Shown here: positions 15,814-25,980 of the stretch, piece after piece
How the letters are laid out: each line of letters begins with the position of its first letter
Position numbering within the stretch: the stretch's first letter is position 1
Source of the DNA: Streptomyces sp. ISL-100
GTDB lineage: Bacteria; Actinomycetota; Actinomycetes; Streptomycetales; Streptomycetaceae
Assembly (NCBI RefSeq): GCF_018614615.1
Contig: NZ_JAGGOK010000026.1
Coordinates: 1 to 49,010, forward strand
Reading direction: 5' to 3'
Length of the DNA: 49,010 nt
The notes under the pieces: generated by a model
The model's input: the letters and a program-made list of their open reading frames with translations, nothing else
Told to the model about the DNA's origin: nothing
Database searches by the model: none
Position numbers and translations under genes: made by a program

Positions 15814-16064
15814 TTCTCGCCCTCCCCGATCACGTTGACCTGCAACGAGACCCGGGTGGCACCCGCGGCCAATGACTTGCGCAGCAGCGCGTCGACCGCG
15901 GTCAGCACCGCGTCCGCCCCACCCTCGGCGGTGTTCCCGAAGGGACCGACATCCACAGCGTCCAGCTCGGCCACCTGGATGACCTCGCGAGCCGCCAGCG
16001 CGTGCGCCGGCGCCTCGTCGAGGTCGAAGGGCTCCGTCGTGAACTCCACTCTCAATCGCACCAT
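15810..16064 (-). CDS. MTH1187/YkoF-like (thiamine-binding fold) small protein
   Basis: 84 residues: a beta-strand start VRLRVEFTTEPF, the loop DVGPFGNTAEGGADAVLTAV and the final strand ATRVSLQVNVIGEG, which align with the gPmgTxiEG...GakRV...i pattern of the MTH1187/DUF77 family. Some members of that family bind thiamine. Glyoxylate carboligase in this locus needs thiamine diphosphate, so a cofactor link is tempting but speculative. It is co-transcribed with the HTH gene (4-base overlap) and divergent from the isomerase gene. Confidence 0.55.
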   Translation of the reverse strand: MVRLRVEFTTEPFDLDEAPAHALAAREVIQVAELDAVDVGPFGNTAEGGADAVLTAVDALLRKSLAAGATRVSLQVNVIGEGEK

Positions 16065-16089
16065 GCCCCCACGTTACTGGCGGGGCCTC

Positions 16090-16155
16090 TTGACAGGCAT
16101 CCAGGCCACCGTGCAACATTCCATCAGGCAGAAAATAACTTCCGCGATACGGAAG
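16090..16155 (+). promoter_or_regulatory. Promoter and operator of the isomerase-reductase genes
   Basis: TTGACA (16090-16095) is a consensus -35; CAACAT 18 bases later is a plausible -10. Downstream, CTTCCGCGATACGGAAG (16139-16155) is a 6-bp perfect inverted repeat with a 5-base centre. TTCCG-N5-CGGAA recurs twice in front of glyoxylate carboligase (25817-25852). Confidence 0.65.
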
Positions 16156-16171
16156 GAGCGCCGAAACCCTC

Positions 16172-16993
16172 ATGGGCTACACGGACCAGCGCTTCGATGT
16201 GAACCTCTCAATCCTCTTCACGGAACTCCCGCTCGTCGAGCGCCCGGCGGCCGCCGCCGCGGCAGGCTTCAAGGCGGTCGAGCTGTGGTGGCCCTGGATC
16301 GAGACCCCCACCCCCGACCAGGCCGAGCTCGACGCGCTCAAGAAGGCGCTCGACGAGGCCGGCACCCAGCTGGTCGGCCTGAACTTCTATGCCGGACAGC
16401 TGCCCGGCCCGGACCGCGGCGCACTCTCCGTGCCCGGCGAGGAGTCGGACCGCTTCCGCGCCAACATCGACGTCGCGGCGGACTTCGCCGCCTCGGTGGG
16501 CTGCAAGGCGCTCAACGCGCTCTACGGCAACCGCGTGGACGGCGTCGACCCGGATGTCCAGGACAAGCTTGCCCTGGAGAACCTGGTGGTGGCCGCCCGC
16601 GCCGCCCACCGGGTGGGCGCGATCCTCCTGATCGAGACGCTCAACAAGCCGGAGTCGCCGCTCTACCCGCTGGTGAGCGCACCGGCCGGCATCGCGGTCG
16701 TCGACAAGGTGAACGAGGCGACCGGGCTCGGCAACGCCAAGTTCCTCCTCGACATCTACCACCTGTCGATGAACGGCGAGAACGTCTCCGACGTGATCGC
16801 GGAGTACGCCGGCAAGACCGGCCACGTGCAGATCGCCGACAACCCCGGCCGCGGCGCCCCCGGCACGGGAGACCTGCCGCTGGAAGAGCTGCTCAACCAG
16901 CTCAAGAACGCCGGTTACGACGGCTGGGTCGGCCTGGAGTACAAGCCCGGCGACCGCCCGAGCGCCGAAGCCTTCGGCTGGCTCTCGAACTGA
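16172..16993 (+). CDS. hyi: Hydroxypyruvate isomerase
   Basis: 273 residues, a xylose-isomerase-like TIM barrel. It interconverts hydroxypyruvate and tartronate semialdehyde. Typical sequence: FDVNLSILFTELPLVERP at the start, GFKAVELWWPW, LLIETLNKPESP with a metal-binding Glu, FLLDIYHLSMNGE, HVQIADNPGRGAPGTGD, and WVGLEYKPGD with the second catalytic Glu. The ATG at 16172 lies downstream of the operator palindrome, with GGAAGGAG as ribosome site. It is followed by tartronate semialdehyde reductase, its usual partner after glyoxylate carboligase. Confidence 0.93.
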   Translation: MGYTDQRFDVNLSILFTELPLVERPAAAAAAGFKAVELWWPWIETPTPDQAELDALKKALDEAGTQLVGLNFYAGQLPGPDRGALSVPGEESDRFRANIDVAADFAASVGCKALNALYGNRVDGVDPDVQDKLALENLVVAARAAHRVGAILLIETLNKPESPLYPLVSAPAGIAVVDKVNEATGLGNAKFLLDIYHLSMNGENVSDVIAEYAGKTGHVQIADNPGRGAPGTGDLPLEELLNQLKNAGYDGWVGLEYKPGDRPSAEAFGWLSN

Positions 16994-17001
16994 CCATATT
17001 T

Positions 17002-17029
17002 ACGCGTGTGTTGAAACGCGTGTGTTGAA
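17002..17029 (+). repeat. Tandem 14-bp repeat between isomerase and reductase genes
   Basis: ACGCGTGTGTTGAA occurs twice head to tail (17002-17015, 17016-17029), filling most of the 49-base gap and ending just before the reductase ribosome site. It includes the TGTTGA half-site seen in the 15304 and 18055 operators, but not as an inverted pair. Confidence 0.6.
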
Positions 17030-17042
17030 AGAGGCACCCATC

Positions 17043-17939
17043 ATGAGCAACCTCCCCAAGATCGGATTCATCGGACTCGGCATCATGGGCTCCCCCATGT
17101 CCGAGAACCTGCTGAAGGCGGGTTACGACGTCACCGGCTACACCCTTGAGCAGCCCAAGATCGACCGCCTCGTCGCCGCCGGCGGCAAGGGCGCGTCCTC
17201 GATCGCCGAGGCCGTCAAGGACGCCGACGTCATCATCACGATGGTGCCCGCCTCCCCGCAGGTCGAGGCGATCGCGTACGGTCCGGACGGCATCCTGGAG
17301 AACGCCAAGAAGGGCGCCCTCCTGATCGACATGTCCTCGATCACCCCGCAGACCTCCATCGACCTGGGCAAGGCCGGCGCCGAGAAGGGCCTGCGCGTCC
17401 TGGACGCCCCGGTCTCCGGCGGCGAGGCCGGCGCGATCGAGGCCGTACTGTCGATCATGGTCGGCGGTTCGCAGGAGGACTTCGACGCCGCCAAGCCGGT
17501 ACTCGACGCGCTCGGCAAGACCATCGTCCTGTGCGGTCCGCACGGCTCCGGCCAGACGGTGAAGGCCGCGAACCAGCTGATCGTCGCGGTCAACATCCAG
17601 GCGTGCGCCGAGGCCGTGGTCTTCCTGGAGAAGTCCGGCGTCGACCTCGAAGCCGCTCTGGACGTCCTCAACGGCGGACTGGCCGGCTCGACCGTCCTGA
17701 CCCGCAAGAAGGCCAACTTCCTGAACCGGGACTTCGCCCCCGGCTTCCGGATCGACCTGCACCACAAGGACATGGGCATCGTCACCGACGCCGCCCGCAA
17801 TGTCGGTGCCGCTCTCCCCGTCGGCGCGGTCGTCGCCCAGCTGGTCGCCTCGCTGCGTGCCCAGGGTGACGGTGGCCTGGACCACTCCGCCCTGCTGCGC
17901 GCGGTGGAGCGCCTCTCCGGTCAGCCCGTCCAGAGCTGA
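17043..17939 (+). CDS. glxR: Tartronate semialdehyde reductase
   Basis: 298 residues from the ATG at 17043, with GAAAGAGG upstream; an in-frame TTG/GTG at 17022 is less likely. It belongs to the beta-hydroxyacid dehydrogenases: the NAD(P) loop IGFIGLGIMGSPMSENLLKA (residues ~6-25), the substrate motif DAPVSGGEAGA, and GSGQTVKAANQ with the catalytic lysine. It reduces tartronate semialdehyde from glyoxylate carboligase to glycerate. A strong terminator follows the gene. Confidence 0.9.
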   Translation: MSNLPKIGFIGLGIMGSPMSENLLKAGYDVTGYTLEQPKIDRLVAAGGKGASSIAEAVKDADVIITMVPASPQVEAIAYGPDGILENAKKGALLIDMSSITPQTSIDLGKAGAEKGLRVLDAPVSGGEAGAIEAVLSIMVGGSQEDFDAAKPVLDALGKTIVLCGPHGSGQTVKAANQLIVAVNIQACAEAVVFLEKSGVDLEAALDVLNGGLAGSTVLTRKKANFLNRDFAPGFRIDLHHKDMGIVTDAARNVGAALPVGAVVAQLVASLRAQGDGGLDHSALLRAVERLSGQPVQS

Positions 17940-17950
17940 CCCCCCTGATT

Positions 17951-18021
17951 TCCGGGCTGCGGCGGCGCTGACACCTGTCCTGTCGCGCCCAGGCGCCGCC
18001 GCCGCCCGGATTCCTCTTTTT
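17951..18021 (+). terminator. Terminator of the hyi-glxR unit
   Basis: Nested stems: outer TCCGGG/CCCGGA (17951-17956 with 18005-18010) and inner GCGGCGGCGC/GCGCCGCCGC (17959-17968 with 17993-18002), followed by a TTCCTCTTTTTT tract. It is one of the few terminators here with a clear T-run. Confidence 0.85.
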
Positions 18022-18054
18022 TCGCTCCAGTCCGCGCCGATCTCTACCCTCAAC

Positions 18055-18096
18055 TTCAACAAACTGTTGACGTCACGCTCGGTGCGTACTTACGCT
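18055..18096 (+). promoter_or_regulatory. Catalase promoter with operator over the -35
   Basis: TTCAACAAACTGTTGACG (18055-18072) holds the perfect inverted repeat TCAACA-N3-TGTTGA, overlapping -35 TTGACG (18067-18072). A -10 TACGCT lies 18 bases on. The same element with one base changed controls the uricase operon at 15304-15321. Confidence 0.75.
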
Positions 18097-18133
18097 CCTC
18101 ACGCCGCCAGCAGATTTCCGCAGGAAGGTCCCC

Positions 18134-19591
18134 ATGTCGAAGCGTGTGCTCACGACCGAGTCCGGCGCCCCGGTCGCCGACAACCAGAATTCCGCCTCCG
18201 CCGGTGTCGGTGGCCCGCTCCTCCTCCAGGACCAGCACCTGCTGGAGAAGCTCGCCCGCTTCAACCGTGAGCGCATCCCGGAGCGCGTCGTCCACGCCCG
18301 CGGCTCGGGTGCGTACGGCTACTTCGAGGTGACGGACGACGTCACCGGCTTCACCCGCGCCAACTTCCTCGGCGAAGTGGGCAAGCGGACCGAGACGTTC
18401 ATCCGCTTCTCCACCGTCGCGGACAACCTCGGTGGCGCGGACGCGGTCCGCGACCCGCGCGGTTTCGCGCTGAAGTTCTACACCGAAGAGGGCAACTACG
18501 ACCTCGTCGGCAACAACACCCCGGTGTTCTTCATCAAGGACCCGATCAAGTTCCCCGACTTCATCCACTCCCAGAAGCGCGACCCCTTCACGGGCAAGCA
18601 GGAGCCGGACAACGTCTGGGACTTCTGGGCGCACGCCCCCGAGGCGACGCACCAGATCACGTGGCTGATGGGTGACCGCGGCATCCCCGCGTCGTACCGC
18701 CACATGAACGGCTACGGCTCGCACACCTACCAGTGGACGAACGCCCAGGGCGAGGCCTTCTTCGTCAAGTACCACTTCAAGACGAACCAGGGCATCCGCT
18801 CGCTGTCGTCCGAGCAGGCCGCCGAGCTCGTCGGCAAGGACGCCAACTCGCACCAGACGGACCTGCTCCAGGCCATCGAGCGCGGTGTGAACCCGTCCTG
18901 GACGCTGTACGTGCAGATCATGCCGGCAGCCGAGGCCCCGGACTACCGCTTCAACCCGTTCGACCTGACGAAGGTGTGGCCGCACGCGGATTACCCGCTC
19001 CAGCGGGTCGGCCGGCTGGTCCTCGACCGGAACCCGGACAACGTGTTCGCCGAGGTCGAGCAGGCCGCGTTCTCCCCGAACAACTTCGTTCCGGGTATCG
19101 GCCCTTCGCCCGACAAGATGCTCCAGGGCCGCCTCTTCGCCTACGCGGACGCCCACCGTTACCGCCTCGGTGTGAACCACACCCAGCTGCCGGTGAACGC
19201 CCCGAAGGCGGCTGCTGCCGACAACTACGGCCGGGACGGCGCCATGGCGACCCGCTACGGCTCGCGCTACGACAAGAACTACGAGCCCAACTCGTACGAC
19301 GGTCCGGCGCAGACGGACGCGGCGCTCTCCGCCCCGCTGGCACTGGCCGGCTGGACCGGCACGCACGCCGCCGCCGTCCACGTGAAGGACGACGACTTCT
19401 TCCAGGCCGGTGAGCTCTACCGCCTGATGTCGGACGAGGAGAAGTCCCGCCTGATCGCGAACATCGCCGGTGGCCTCTCGCAGGTCAGCCGCGACGACGT
19501 GATCGAGAAGAACCTCGCGCACTTCCACGCCGCTGACGCGGAGTACGGCAAGCGCGTCGAGGAAGCGGTCCGCGCCCTGCGCGAGGACTAG
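18134..19591 (+). CDS. katA: Monofunctional haem catalase
   Basis: 485 residues, a small-subunit clade-3 catalase. It decomposes H2O2. The distal His is in [17 protein letters not shown], the distal Asn in [11 protein letters not shown], the haem region [17 protein letters not shown] is present, and the proximal Tyr is in [15 protein letters not shown]. The ATG at 18134 follows GCAGGAAGG. It sits between glyoxylate-pathway genes and shares its operator with the uricase operon, so its main job is probably to clear uricase-derived peroxide. No Fur/CatR-type regulator gene is adjacent, unlike stress catalases. Confidence 0.95.
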   Translation: MSKRVLTTESGAPVADNQNSASAGVGGPLLLQDQHLLEKLARFNRERIPERVVHARGSGAYGYFEVTDDVTGFTRANFLGEVGKRTETFIRFSTVADNLGGADAVRDPRGFALKFYTEEGNYDLVGNNTPVFFIKDPIKFPDFIHSQKRDPFTGKQEPDNVWDFWAHAPEATHQITWLMGDRGIPASYRHMNGYGSHTYQWTNAQGEAFFVKYHFKTNQGIRSLSSEQAAELVGKDANSHQTDLLQAIERGVNPSWTLYVQIMPAAEAPDYRFNPFDLTKVWPHADYPLQRVGRLVLDRNPDNVFAEVEQAAFSPNNFVPGIGPSPDKMLQGRLFAYADAHRYRLGVNHTQLPVNAPKAAAADNYGRDGAMATRYGSRYDKNYEPNSYDGPAQTDAALSAPLALAGWTGTHAAAVHVKDDDFFQAGELYRLMSDEEKSRLIANIAGGLSQVSRDDVIEKNLAHFHAADAEYGKRVEEAVRALRED

Positions 19592-19936
19592 AACACCAAG
19601 ACCGCGCGGCGGGTCTGACGGGAGGTCAGGCCCATCGCGCAGTCCGTACCGACGGCCCGAATGAGGGGTGGCCGGCGTTACGGACGGAAGGTGCCGCGGC
19701 GGCGTGCGAGCCAGTGCGGTGGTCAAGGCTCAAGGAACGTCCTCCTCGACCTGAGGGGAGGACGCCCGAAAGCTCATCGCCCACCGCCGCGGAACCCCTT
19801 CCTCCCTCAGCTCCGCCCGACGGCGCGAACGTCCTGTCGCGCCAGTCTCGTGCCGTCGGGCGGCATCAGCTTCCCTGCCAGGGCGCGGGGTGCGTACGGA
19901 CGGTCCCGTACGCACCCCGCGCCCTTCAGGCGTTCG
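19592..19936. other. Gap between catalase and polyketide synthase genes, with two hairpins
   Basis: 345 bases between convergent genes. GGGTCTGAC/GTCAGGCCC (19611-19619 with 19625-19633, one G-T pair) can end catalase transcription. A perfect 19-bp stem (19881-19899 with 19906-19924, six-base loop) lies next to the synthase stop. I see no gene between them. Confidence 0.7.
19881..19924 (-). terminator. Strong terminator after the type III PKS gene
   Basis: A perfect 19-bp GC-rich inverted repeat with loop ACGGTC, 13 bases beyond the synthase stop; symmetric, so it can act from both sides. Confidence 0.85.
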
Positions 19937-21031
19937 TCAGCCGACCGACACCGCCGCCTCCACGGCGTGGGCCGTCACCGGGGTGGCCCGCACCCACCGG
20001 CCGATGGCGGTCTCGGCCGTGATGCCGGGCCCGAACCCGGCGATGAGCCCGCCGGCTCCGTTCTCGACGGTGCCCTCCTCGAACAGCCGGGCCAGCGCGT
20101 CGAAGACCACCGAGCTGGCGATGTTCCCGCGTTCGGTGAGCGTGGCCCGGCTGAACCGGAACATCTCCGGCGGGAGGTTCAGGTAGTGGCACAGGTCGTC
20201 CAGGATGCGCGGCCCGCCCGCGTGGACGATGAAGAAGTCCATCTGAGCGACCTCCCAACTGTGCTGCGCTACAAGTGACTTGAGCGCCGGGGCCAGCATC
20301 TCCATGGTTCCCGGGACCCGCTTGTCCAGAAGGAAGTGGAACCCGGTGTCCCGGACGGCGTACGAGATCCAGTCCTCCGTATTGGGTACGAGATGGGAGC
20401 CGTTGCGCTCGATCCGCATCCCGACGCCGCCCTGTCCCCGCACCACGGCCGACGAGATCGCGTCGCCGAACAGGCCGTTGGAGAGCAGCGAGCCCACCCC
20501 CAGGTCGGTCGGCTGGTAACACAGCGAGCAGAACTCGCAGGACACGATCAGCACATTGGCCTGCGGATACGCGGTACAGAAATCATGCGCGCGGTTGATC
20601 GCCGCACCGCCCCCCGCGCAACCGAGTTGGGCGATGGGCAGCTGTCTGGTCTCCGAGCGGAAGCCCATCGTATTGATCAGCCAGGCGGTCAGCGACGGCA
20701 TCATGAAGCCGGTGCAGGAGACATAGACGATCAGGTCGATATCGCCGGGCTCCACCTCGGCGTGGGCGAGCGCCTGGCGGACGACGCCGGGAACACGCGC
20801 CTTGGCCTCGGCCTCGTACAGCTGATTGCGGATCTCGAATCCGGGGTGCCGCAGGGTGTCTTCGATCGGCTGCACGATATGTCGGGTGCGCACCCCCGTG
20901 TTCTCGATAAGGCGCAGAACGAGGTCCCGCTGCGGATGGTCCGCGTGCGTCTCACGGGCCAGCGCGAGCGTCTGCTCCATCGTGATGACGTGGTCGGGTA
21001 CGGCGACGGACGGTCGGCACAGTGTGGCCAT
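19937..21031 (-). CDS. rppA: 1,3,6,8-tetrahydroxynaphthalene synthase (type III PKS)
   Basis: 364 residues from the ATG at 21031 (AAGGAAAA upstream); an ATG at 21049 is an alternative. With this start the catalytic residues fall exactly on RppA numbering: Cys138 in QLGCAGGGAA, His270 in FFIVHAGGPRI and Asn303 in LTERGNIASS. Cys106 (VSCTGF), Cys171 and Tyr224, which are noted in RppA enzymes, are also there. It condenses five malonyl-CoA to tetrahydroxynaphthalene, which oxidises to flaviolin. It lies 78 bases downstream of a CYP158-like P450 gene, the usual pair for biflaviolin or melanin-type pigments. Confidence 0.95.
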   Translation of the reverse strand: MATLCRPSVAVPDHVITMEQTLALARETHADHPQRDLVLRLIENTGVRTRHIVQPIEDTLRHPGFEIRNQLYEAEAKARVPGVVRQALAHAEVEPGDIDLIVYVSCTGFMMPSLTAWLINTMGFRSETRQLPIAQLGCAGGGAAINRAHDFCTAYPQANVLIVSCEFCSLCYQPTDLGVGSLLSNGLFGDAISSAVVRGQGGVGMRIERNGSHLVPNTEDWISYAVRDTGFHFLLDKRVPGTMEMLAPALKSLVAQHSWEVAQMDFFIVHAGGPRILDDLCHYLNLPPEMFRFSRATLTERGNIASSVVFDALARLFEEGTVENGAGGLIAGFGPGITAETAIGRWVRATPVTAHAVEAAVSVG

Positions 21032-21109
21032 GGATTTTCCTTGTCTCATGCCGGGCAGCGGTATCGCCGGGCGGTCGTCACCACGGGGCGGTCGTCACAC
21101 GGGTGGTCG

Positions 21110-22360
21110 TCACCACGTGACGGGCAGGCCAAGCGGATAGCGCCAGATCGAGGTCGTGTTCCAGCGCACCTCCGCCGGCTCCACCGCCAGCCGCAGCCCG
21201 GGGAAGCGGTCAATGAGCGCGGCGAACACGACCTCCAGTTCCATCGCGGCGAGGGGCGCCCCGAGGCAGTGGTGCGCTCCCCAGCCGAAAGTCATGTGGG
21301 GAACGGTGGGCCGGTCCACGTCCAGCTCGTCGGGCCGGTCGAACTTCCGCTCGTCCCGGTTGGCGGTGAGGTACGAGACGTGGACGACGTCCCCGGCCCG
21401 GATCAGCACCCCGCTCAGCTCCACGTCCTCGGTGGCGATCCGCGGGATGCCGACGCCCTTGCGGAAGGGGATGAAGCGCAGAAGCTCATCGATCGCCGCC
21501 GGGAGGACCGAGAGACGCGCACGGAGTGCGTCGAGCACGTCCGGGCGAGTGAGCAGCGTGTACGCGATGTTCCCGATCTCGTACGTCGTGGTGTCCTGCC
21601 CCGTGATGAGCAGAACCATCGACATGACCGCCAGCTCGTCGTCGTCGAGGAGTTCCGCACCGTCGCGGGCGGTGGCCAGCGTGCTGATCACGTCGTCGCC
21701 GGGGGCGCGGCGCCGCTCGGCGCTGAGCTCGGCGAAGTAGGCGCGCAGCTCGGCCTTGGAGCGGACGGCCGCCTCCCGGTTGTCGGCGCTCACATTCATC
21801 ATGGTGAGTGCGTGGGCGCGCAGCCGCGGCCGGTCGTCCTCGGGGATGGCGAGGACCTCACAGATCGTCATGAGCGGTAGGGGCGCCGCCACATGTTCGA
21901 CGAGGTCGGCGGGTGAGCCGAGGTCCTCCATCCGGTCGAGCATCCGGTCCACGACGCTCTGGGTCCGCTGCCGCATCCGCTCCACATGGCGCGGCGCGAA
22001 ACTCTTGGCGACCAGGCTGCGCAGCCTGCTGCTCGCCGGCGGGTCCATCAGGTTGATCGACTCGGACTGCACGATCGGCTCGGGTGTCATCCGCGGGAAG
22101 TCGCGGCCCTTGACCGCGCTGCGGCTGAACCGCCGGTCGGTGGTGACGGTGCGCACGTCCTCGTAGCGTGTGACGAGCCAGGCCTCGCCGTCGCCGTACG
22201 GCATCCGGATGCGGGCCACGGGTTCGGTCTCCAACAGCTGCCGGAGCTGGGGGTCGAACTCGAGGGCCTCCGCGTAGTCGAAGGGACAGCTCCATACGGT
22301 GCCGGTGGTCTCCACGTTGCTCCAGACGGTGTGCGGTCGATGTCCGACACACATCCCCAA
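21110..22360 (-). CDS. Cytochrome P450, CYP158-like (flaviolin coupling)
   Basis: About 416 residues. I-helix LLITGQDTTTYEIG, ExxR as AIDELLRF, and the haem loop FGWGAHHCLGAPLA with the Cys ligand are intact. Segments such as LDPPASSRLRSLVAKSFAPRHVERMR, VSYLTANRDE and the C-terminal LPVTW resemble CYP158A2, which couples flaviolin units. It lies upstream of rppA in the same direction, probably as one transcript. The exact start (22360 or a GTG/ATG just downstream) is uncertain, since no strong ribosome site stands out. A palindrome at 22388 lies upstream. Confidence 0.88.
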   Translation of the reverse strand: MGMCVGHRPHTVWSNVETTGTVWSCPFDYAEALEFDPQLRQLLETEPVARIRMPYGDGEAWLVTRYEDVRTVTTDRRFSRSAVKGRDFPRMTPEPIVQSESINLMDPPASSRLRSLVAKSFAPRHVERMRQRTQSVVDRMLDRMEDLGSPADLVEHVAAPLPLMTICEVLAIPEDDRPRLRAHALTMMNVSADNREAAVRSKAELRAYFAELSAERRRAPGDDVISTLATARDGAELLDDDELAVMSMVLLITGQDTTTYEIGNIAYTLLTRPDVLDALRARLSVLPAAIDELLRFIPFRKGVGIPRIATEDVELSGVLIRAGDVVHVSYLTANRDERKFDRPDELDVDRPTVPHMTFGWGAHHCLGAPLAAMELEVVFAALIDRFPGLRLAVEPAEVRWNTTSIWRYPLGLPVTW

Positions 22361-22387
22361 ACGGGGGGACGGTCATGTCCCCATGCG

Positions 22388-22399
22388 GGTTAATTAACC
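22388..22399 (-). promoter_or_regulatory. AT-rich palindrome upstream of the P450-rppA operon
   Basis: GGTTAATTAACC, a perfect 12-bp palindrome, lies 28 bases upstream of the P450 start. AT-rich DNA like this is rare here, so it may be the operator of a TetR/MarR-type repressor not encoded nearby. Confidence 0.5.
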
Positions 22400-22420
22400 G
22401 ATTAGAGGGAGATTCGGACT

Positions 22421-23806
22421 TCAGCGCGGACACTTGGGAAGAGACGACTGCGACCCGGGCGGCATCGACCGGCGTACCGGCTTGAAGTAGTGGGCCAGCG
22501 CCCAGTCCGCGACGCGGTTGCCGGCCTCGCACCCGGCGATGTCCGCGCTGCGGAAGTGGATTCCGCCCCACACCCGGGCGTCGACCATGTCCTTGTTGAA
22601 CCGGTCGGCGTGCTCGTAGTGCCGTGTGGTGGCAATGGCCTCGGAGCGGACGTTGAGGTCGAGGCGTGAGGTGCCGAGAACCCCGGCCACGGTCCGCAGT
22701 ACGGCGCCGGCGACCGCCGCGTGGCCGCTGATGTACTCGGGGTGCGGGGGCGTGACGAGCAGCGGCTGCCACTGCGGGTCGGCTTCGGTCTCGGGGTTGT
22801 CGTCGGTGTCGGCCTGGTGGATGGCGGTGACCGGCCGCCAGAGTGCGTAGTGGAGCTTGGAGTCCCACGCCGTGACGACCGCGTCGGCCGCCGAGGTGTT
22901 CGCCGCCGCGAACAGCCGCGCCGTGTCGGCGATGCCGAGACGGTGCCGGGCTGCGTAGTCCCGGAAGGCTGTCTGGAACTGCACCATCAGATTGCCCCCG
23001 AAGAAGAGGGCGGTCTCGGTCTGGTGGGCCGTTCTGCTCGATCCCGTCTTCGCCCCCATGGCCTTGACCTCGTTCACGTCCCGGGCGTAGCGGGCCGAGG
23101 ACAGAGCGGGCGGCCCGCCGGGACGGAACTGGTCCCCGGCCTCGAGCAGCAGCGGGCGCATCGTGCCGAGCCAGGCGTCGAGATACGGCGGATGGGCGGG
23201 CGGGGTGGGCCGCCAGACGCCGGGTGCGGGGGAAGCGGTGTACTCGATCGGTTCGAACCGGCCGTCTCCCTCGCGAAGGCGGATGATGCGGTCTGCGGCG
23301 CGTTCGCCGTAGGCCACGCCCTGGTCCTCCGCGCGGCCGTCGGGGATCTTGGCGAGGGACTTGGCGTACTCGGTGTCGAGCCGGGACTGGGACGCGGGGA
23401 AGTAGGCGAGCAGCACGCGGTGGGCGGCGGTCACGGCCGCCGCCTCGGGTGATGCGGTGGAGGACCCTCTCGCATTCCACTTGTACAGGGCGTACCGGCC
23501 CTGGATGCCGACCACCGCGTTGTAGACGGCGGCGGAGACGAACCCGTGCCAGACGGCCACCTGCCCGGAGGGGTGCATGGCGCCGAGGTTGGCGGTGATG
23601 GTCTGGGTGGTGATGGCGTTCCAGTGGCGGACCGCCGCGGGGTTGGCCGAAGGCGCCTGGCGGCTGTCGGCGGCGGCTGTGGGTCCGGCCGTGCCGGGGA
23701 CGGCTACGAGTGCGAGCGACGCAACGACGCCGATGACCGCTCGTACGCCCGGACGGGACGGCAGGGGGCAGTTCAGGCGCACGGGGGCACTCCCTCGAAG
23801 CGGCAT
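22421..23806 (-). CDS. Secreted vanadium-dependent haloperoxidase/PAP2-like protein
   Basis: 461 residues from the ATG at 23806; the first ~45 form a signal peptide (Arg-rich start, then VRAVIGVVASLALVAVPG and an AAA cleavage area). The C-terminal domain carries the vanadate/phosphate pocket order: a Lys/Arg pair in KLHYALWRPVTAI, PPHPEYISGHAAVAGA with the Ser-Gly-His, and RVWGGIHFRSADIAG with the last Arg-His set. This is the secreted haloperoxidase-like/phosphoesterase group. It ends 60 bases before the P450 start. Haloperoxidases act in tetrahydroxynaphthalene-derived meroterpenoids, but no prenyltransferase is here, so a direct role is open. Confidence 0.75.
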   Translation of the reverse strand: MPLRGSAPVRLNCPLPSRPGVRAVIGVVASLALVAVPGTAGPTAAADSRQAPSANPAAVRHWNAITTQTITANLGAMHPSGQVAVWHGFVSAAVYNAVVGIQGRYALYKWNARGSSTASPEAAAVTAAHRVLLAYFPASQSRLDTEYAKSLAKIPDGRAEDQGVAYGERAADRIIRLREGDGRFEPIEYTASPAPGVWRPTPPAHPPYLDAWLGTMRPLLLEAGDQFRPGGPPALSSARYARDVNEVKAMGAKTGSSRTAHQTETALFFGGNLMVQFQTAFRDYAARHRLGIADTARLFAAANTSAADAVVTAWDSKLHYALWRPVTAIHQADTDDNPETEADPQWQPLLVTPPHPEYISGHAAVAGAVLRTVAGVLGTSRLDLNVRSEAIATTRHYEHADRFNKDMVDARVWGGIHFRSADIAGCEAGNRVADWALAHYFKPVRRSMPPGSQSSLPKCPR

Positions 23807-23902
23807 GACCGTATATGCGCACCGGGTGTGGTGCTGGAACAAGATCAACCGCTGCGTCCCGGCTCCGCAAGCCGAAGGACGCGCAGGAGTAGCCGCCAAA
23901 GC

Positions 23903-23940
23903 GCCCAAGACCCGGCCTGCTGGAGCAGGCCGGGTCTTGG
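23903..23940 (-). terminator. Terminator of the glyoxylate carboligase gene
   Basis: An 18-bp perfect inverted repeat (23903-23920 with 23923-23940) separated by only two bases, so the tip stays open; located 23 bases past the gcl stop. Confidence 0.85.
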
Positions 23941-23963
23941 GACAGGCAGGGGCGCGGGGTGTG

Positions 23964-25751
<1,788 letters not shown>

Positions 25752-25816
25752 CGCGTACTCCTGCTCGGCCATCGGAGTGACCTCACCGCTGCGGGCCGGC
25801 GACGCCACTCCATCGT

Positions 25817-25852
25817 TTCCATAATGCGGAATTCTGATTCTGCTATACGGAA
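25817..25852 (-). promoter_or_regulatory. Paired operator upstream of gcl
   Basis: Read on the plus strand, TTCCATAATGCGGAA (25817-25831) and TTCTGCTATACGGAA (25838-25852) begin 21 bases apart, two helical turns. The second matches the hyi site TTCCGCGATACGGAA at 13 of 15 positions. The form is like operators of IclR-type regulators such as AllR, which is known to control these genes in Streptomyces; the identity of the protein is inference. Confidence 0.6.
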
Positions 25853-25980
25853 GCAATTTAGGGGGAGGTCCGGCGCGCGTCAAGAGCGGGCATTGGTTGA
25901 AGTCCCTCCCCAAGGCCTCGCTCTTGGTGGACGATGGGCGACGTACCGCAGTCACACGTACCGGTCCGAGGGGGACGGTC

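Noticed and set aside
19937..23806. A napyradiomycin/merochlorin-type meroterpenoid cluster
   Set aside because: THN synthase and a haloperoxidase-like gene are together, but there is no prenyltransferase, the haloperoxidase has a signal peptide, and a CYP158-like P450 points to flaviolin coupling.
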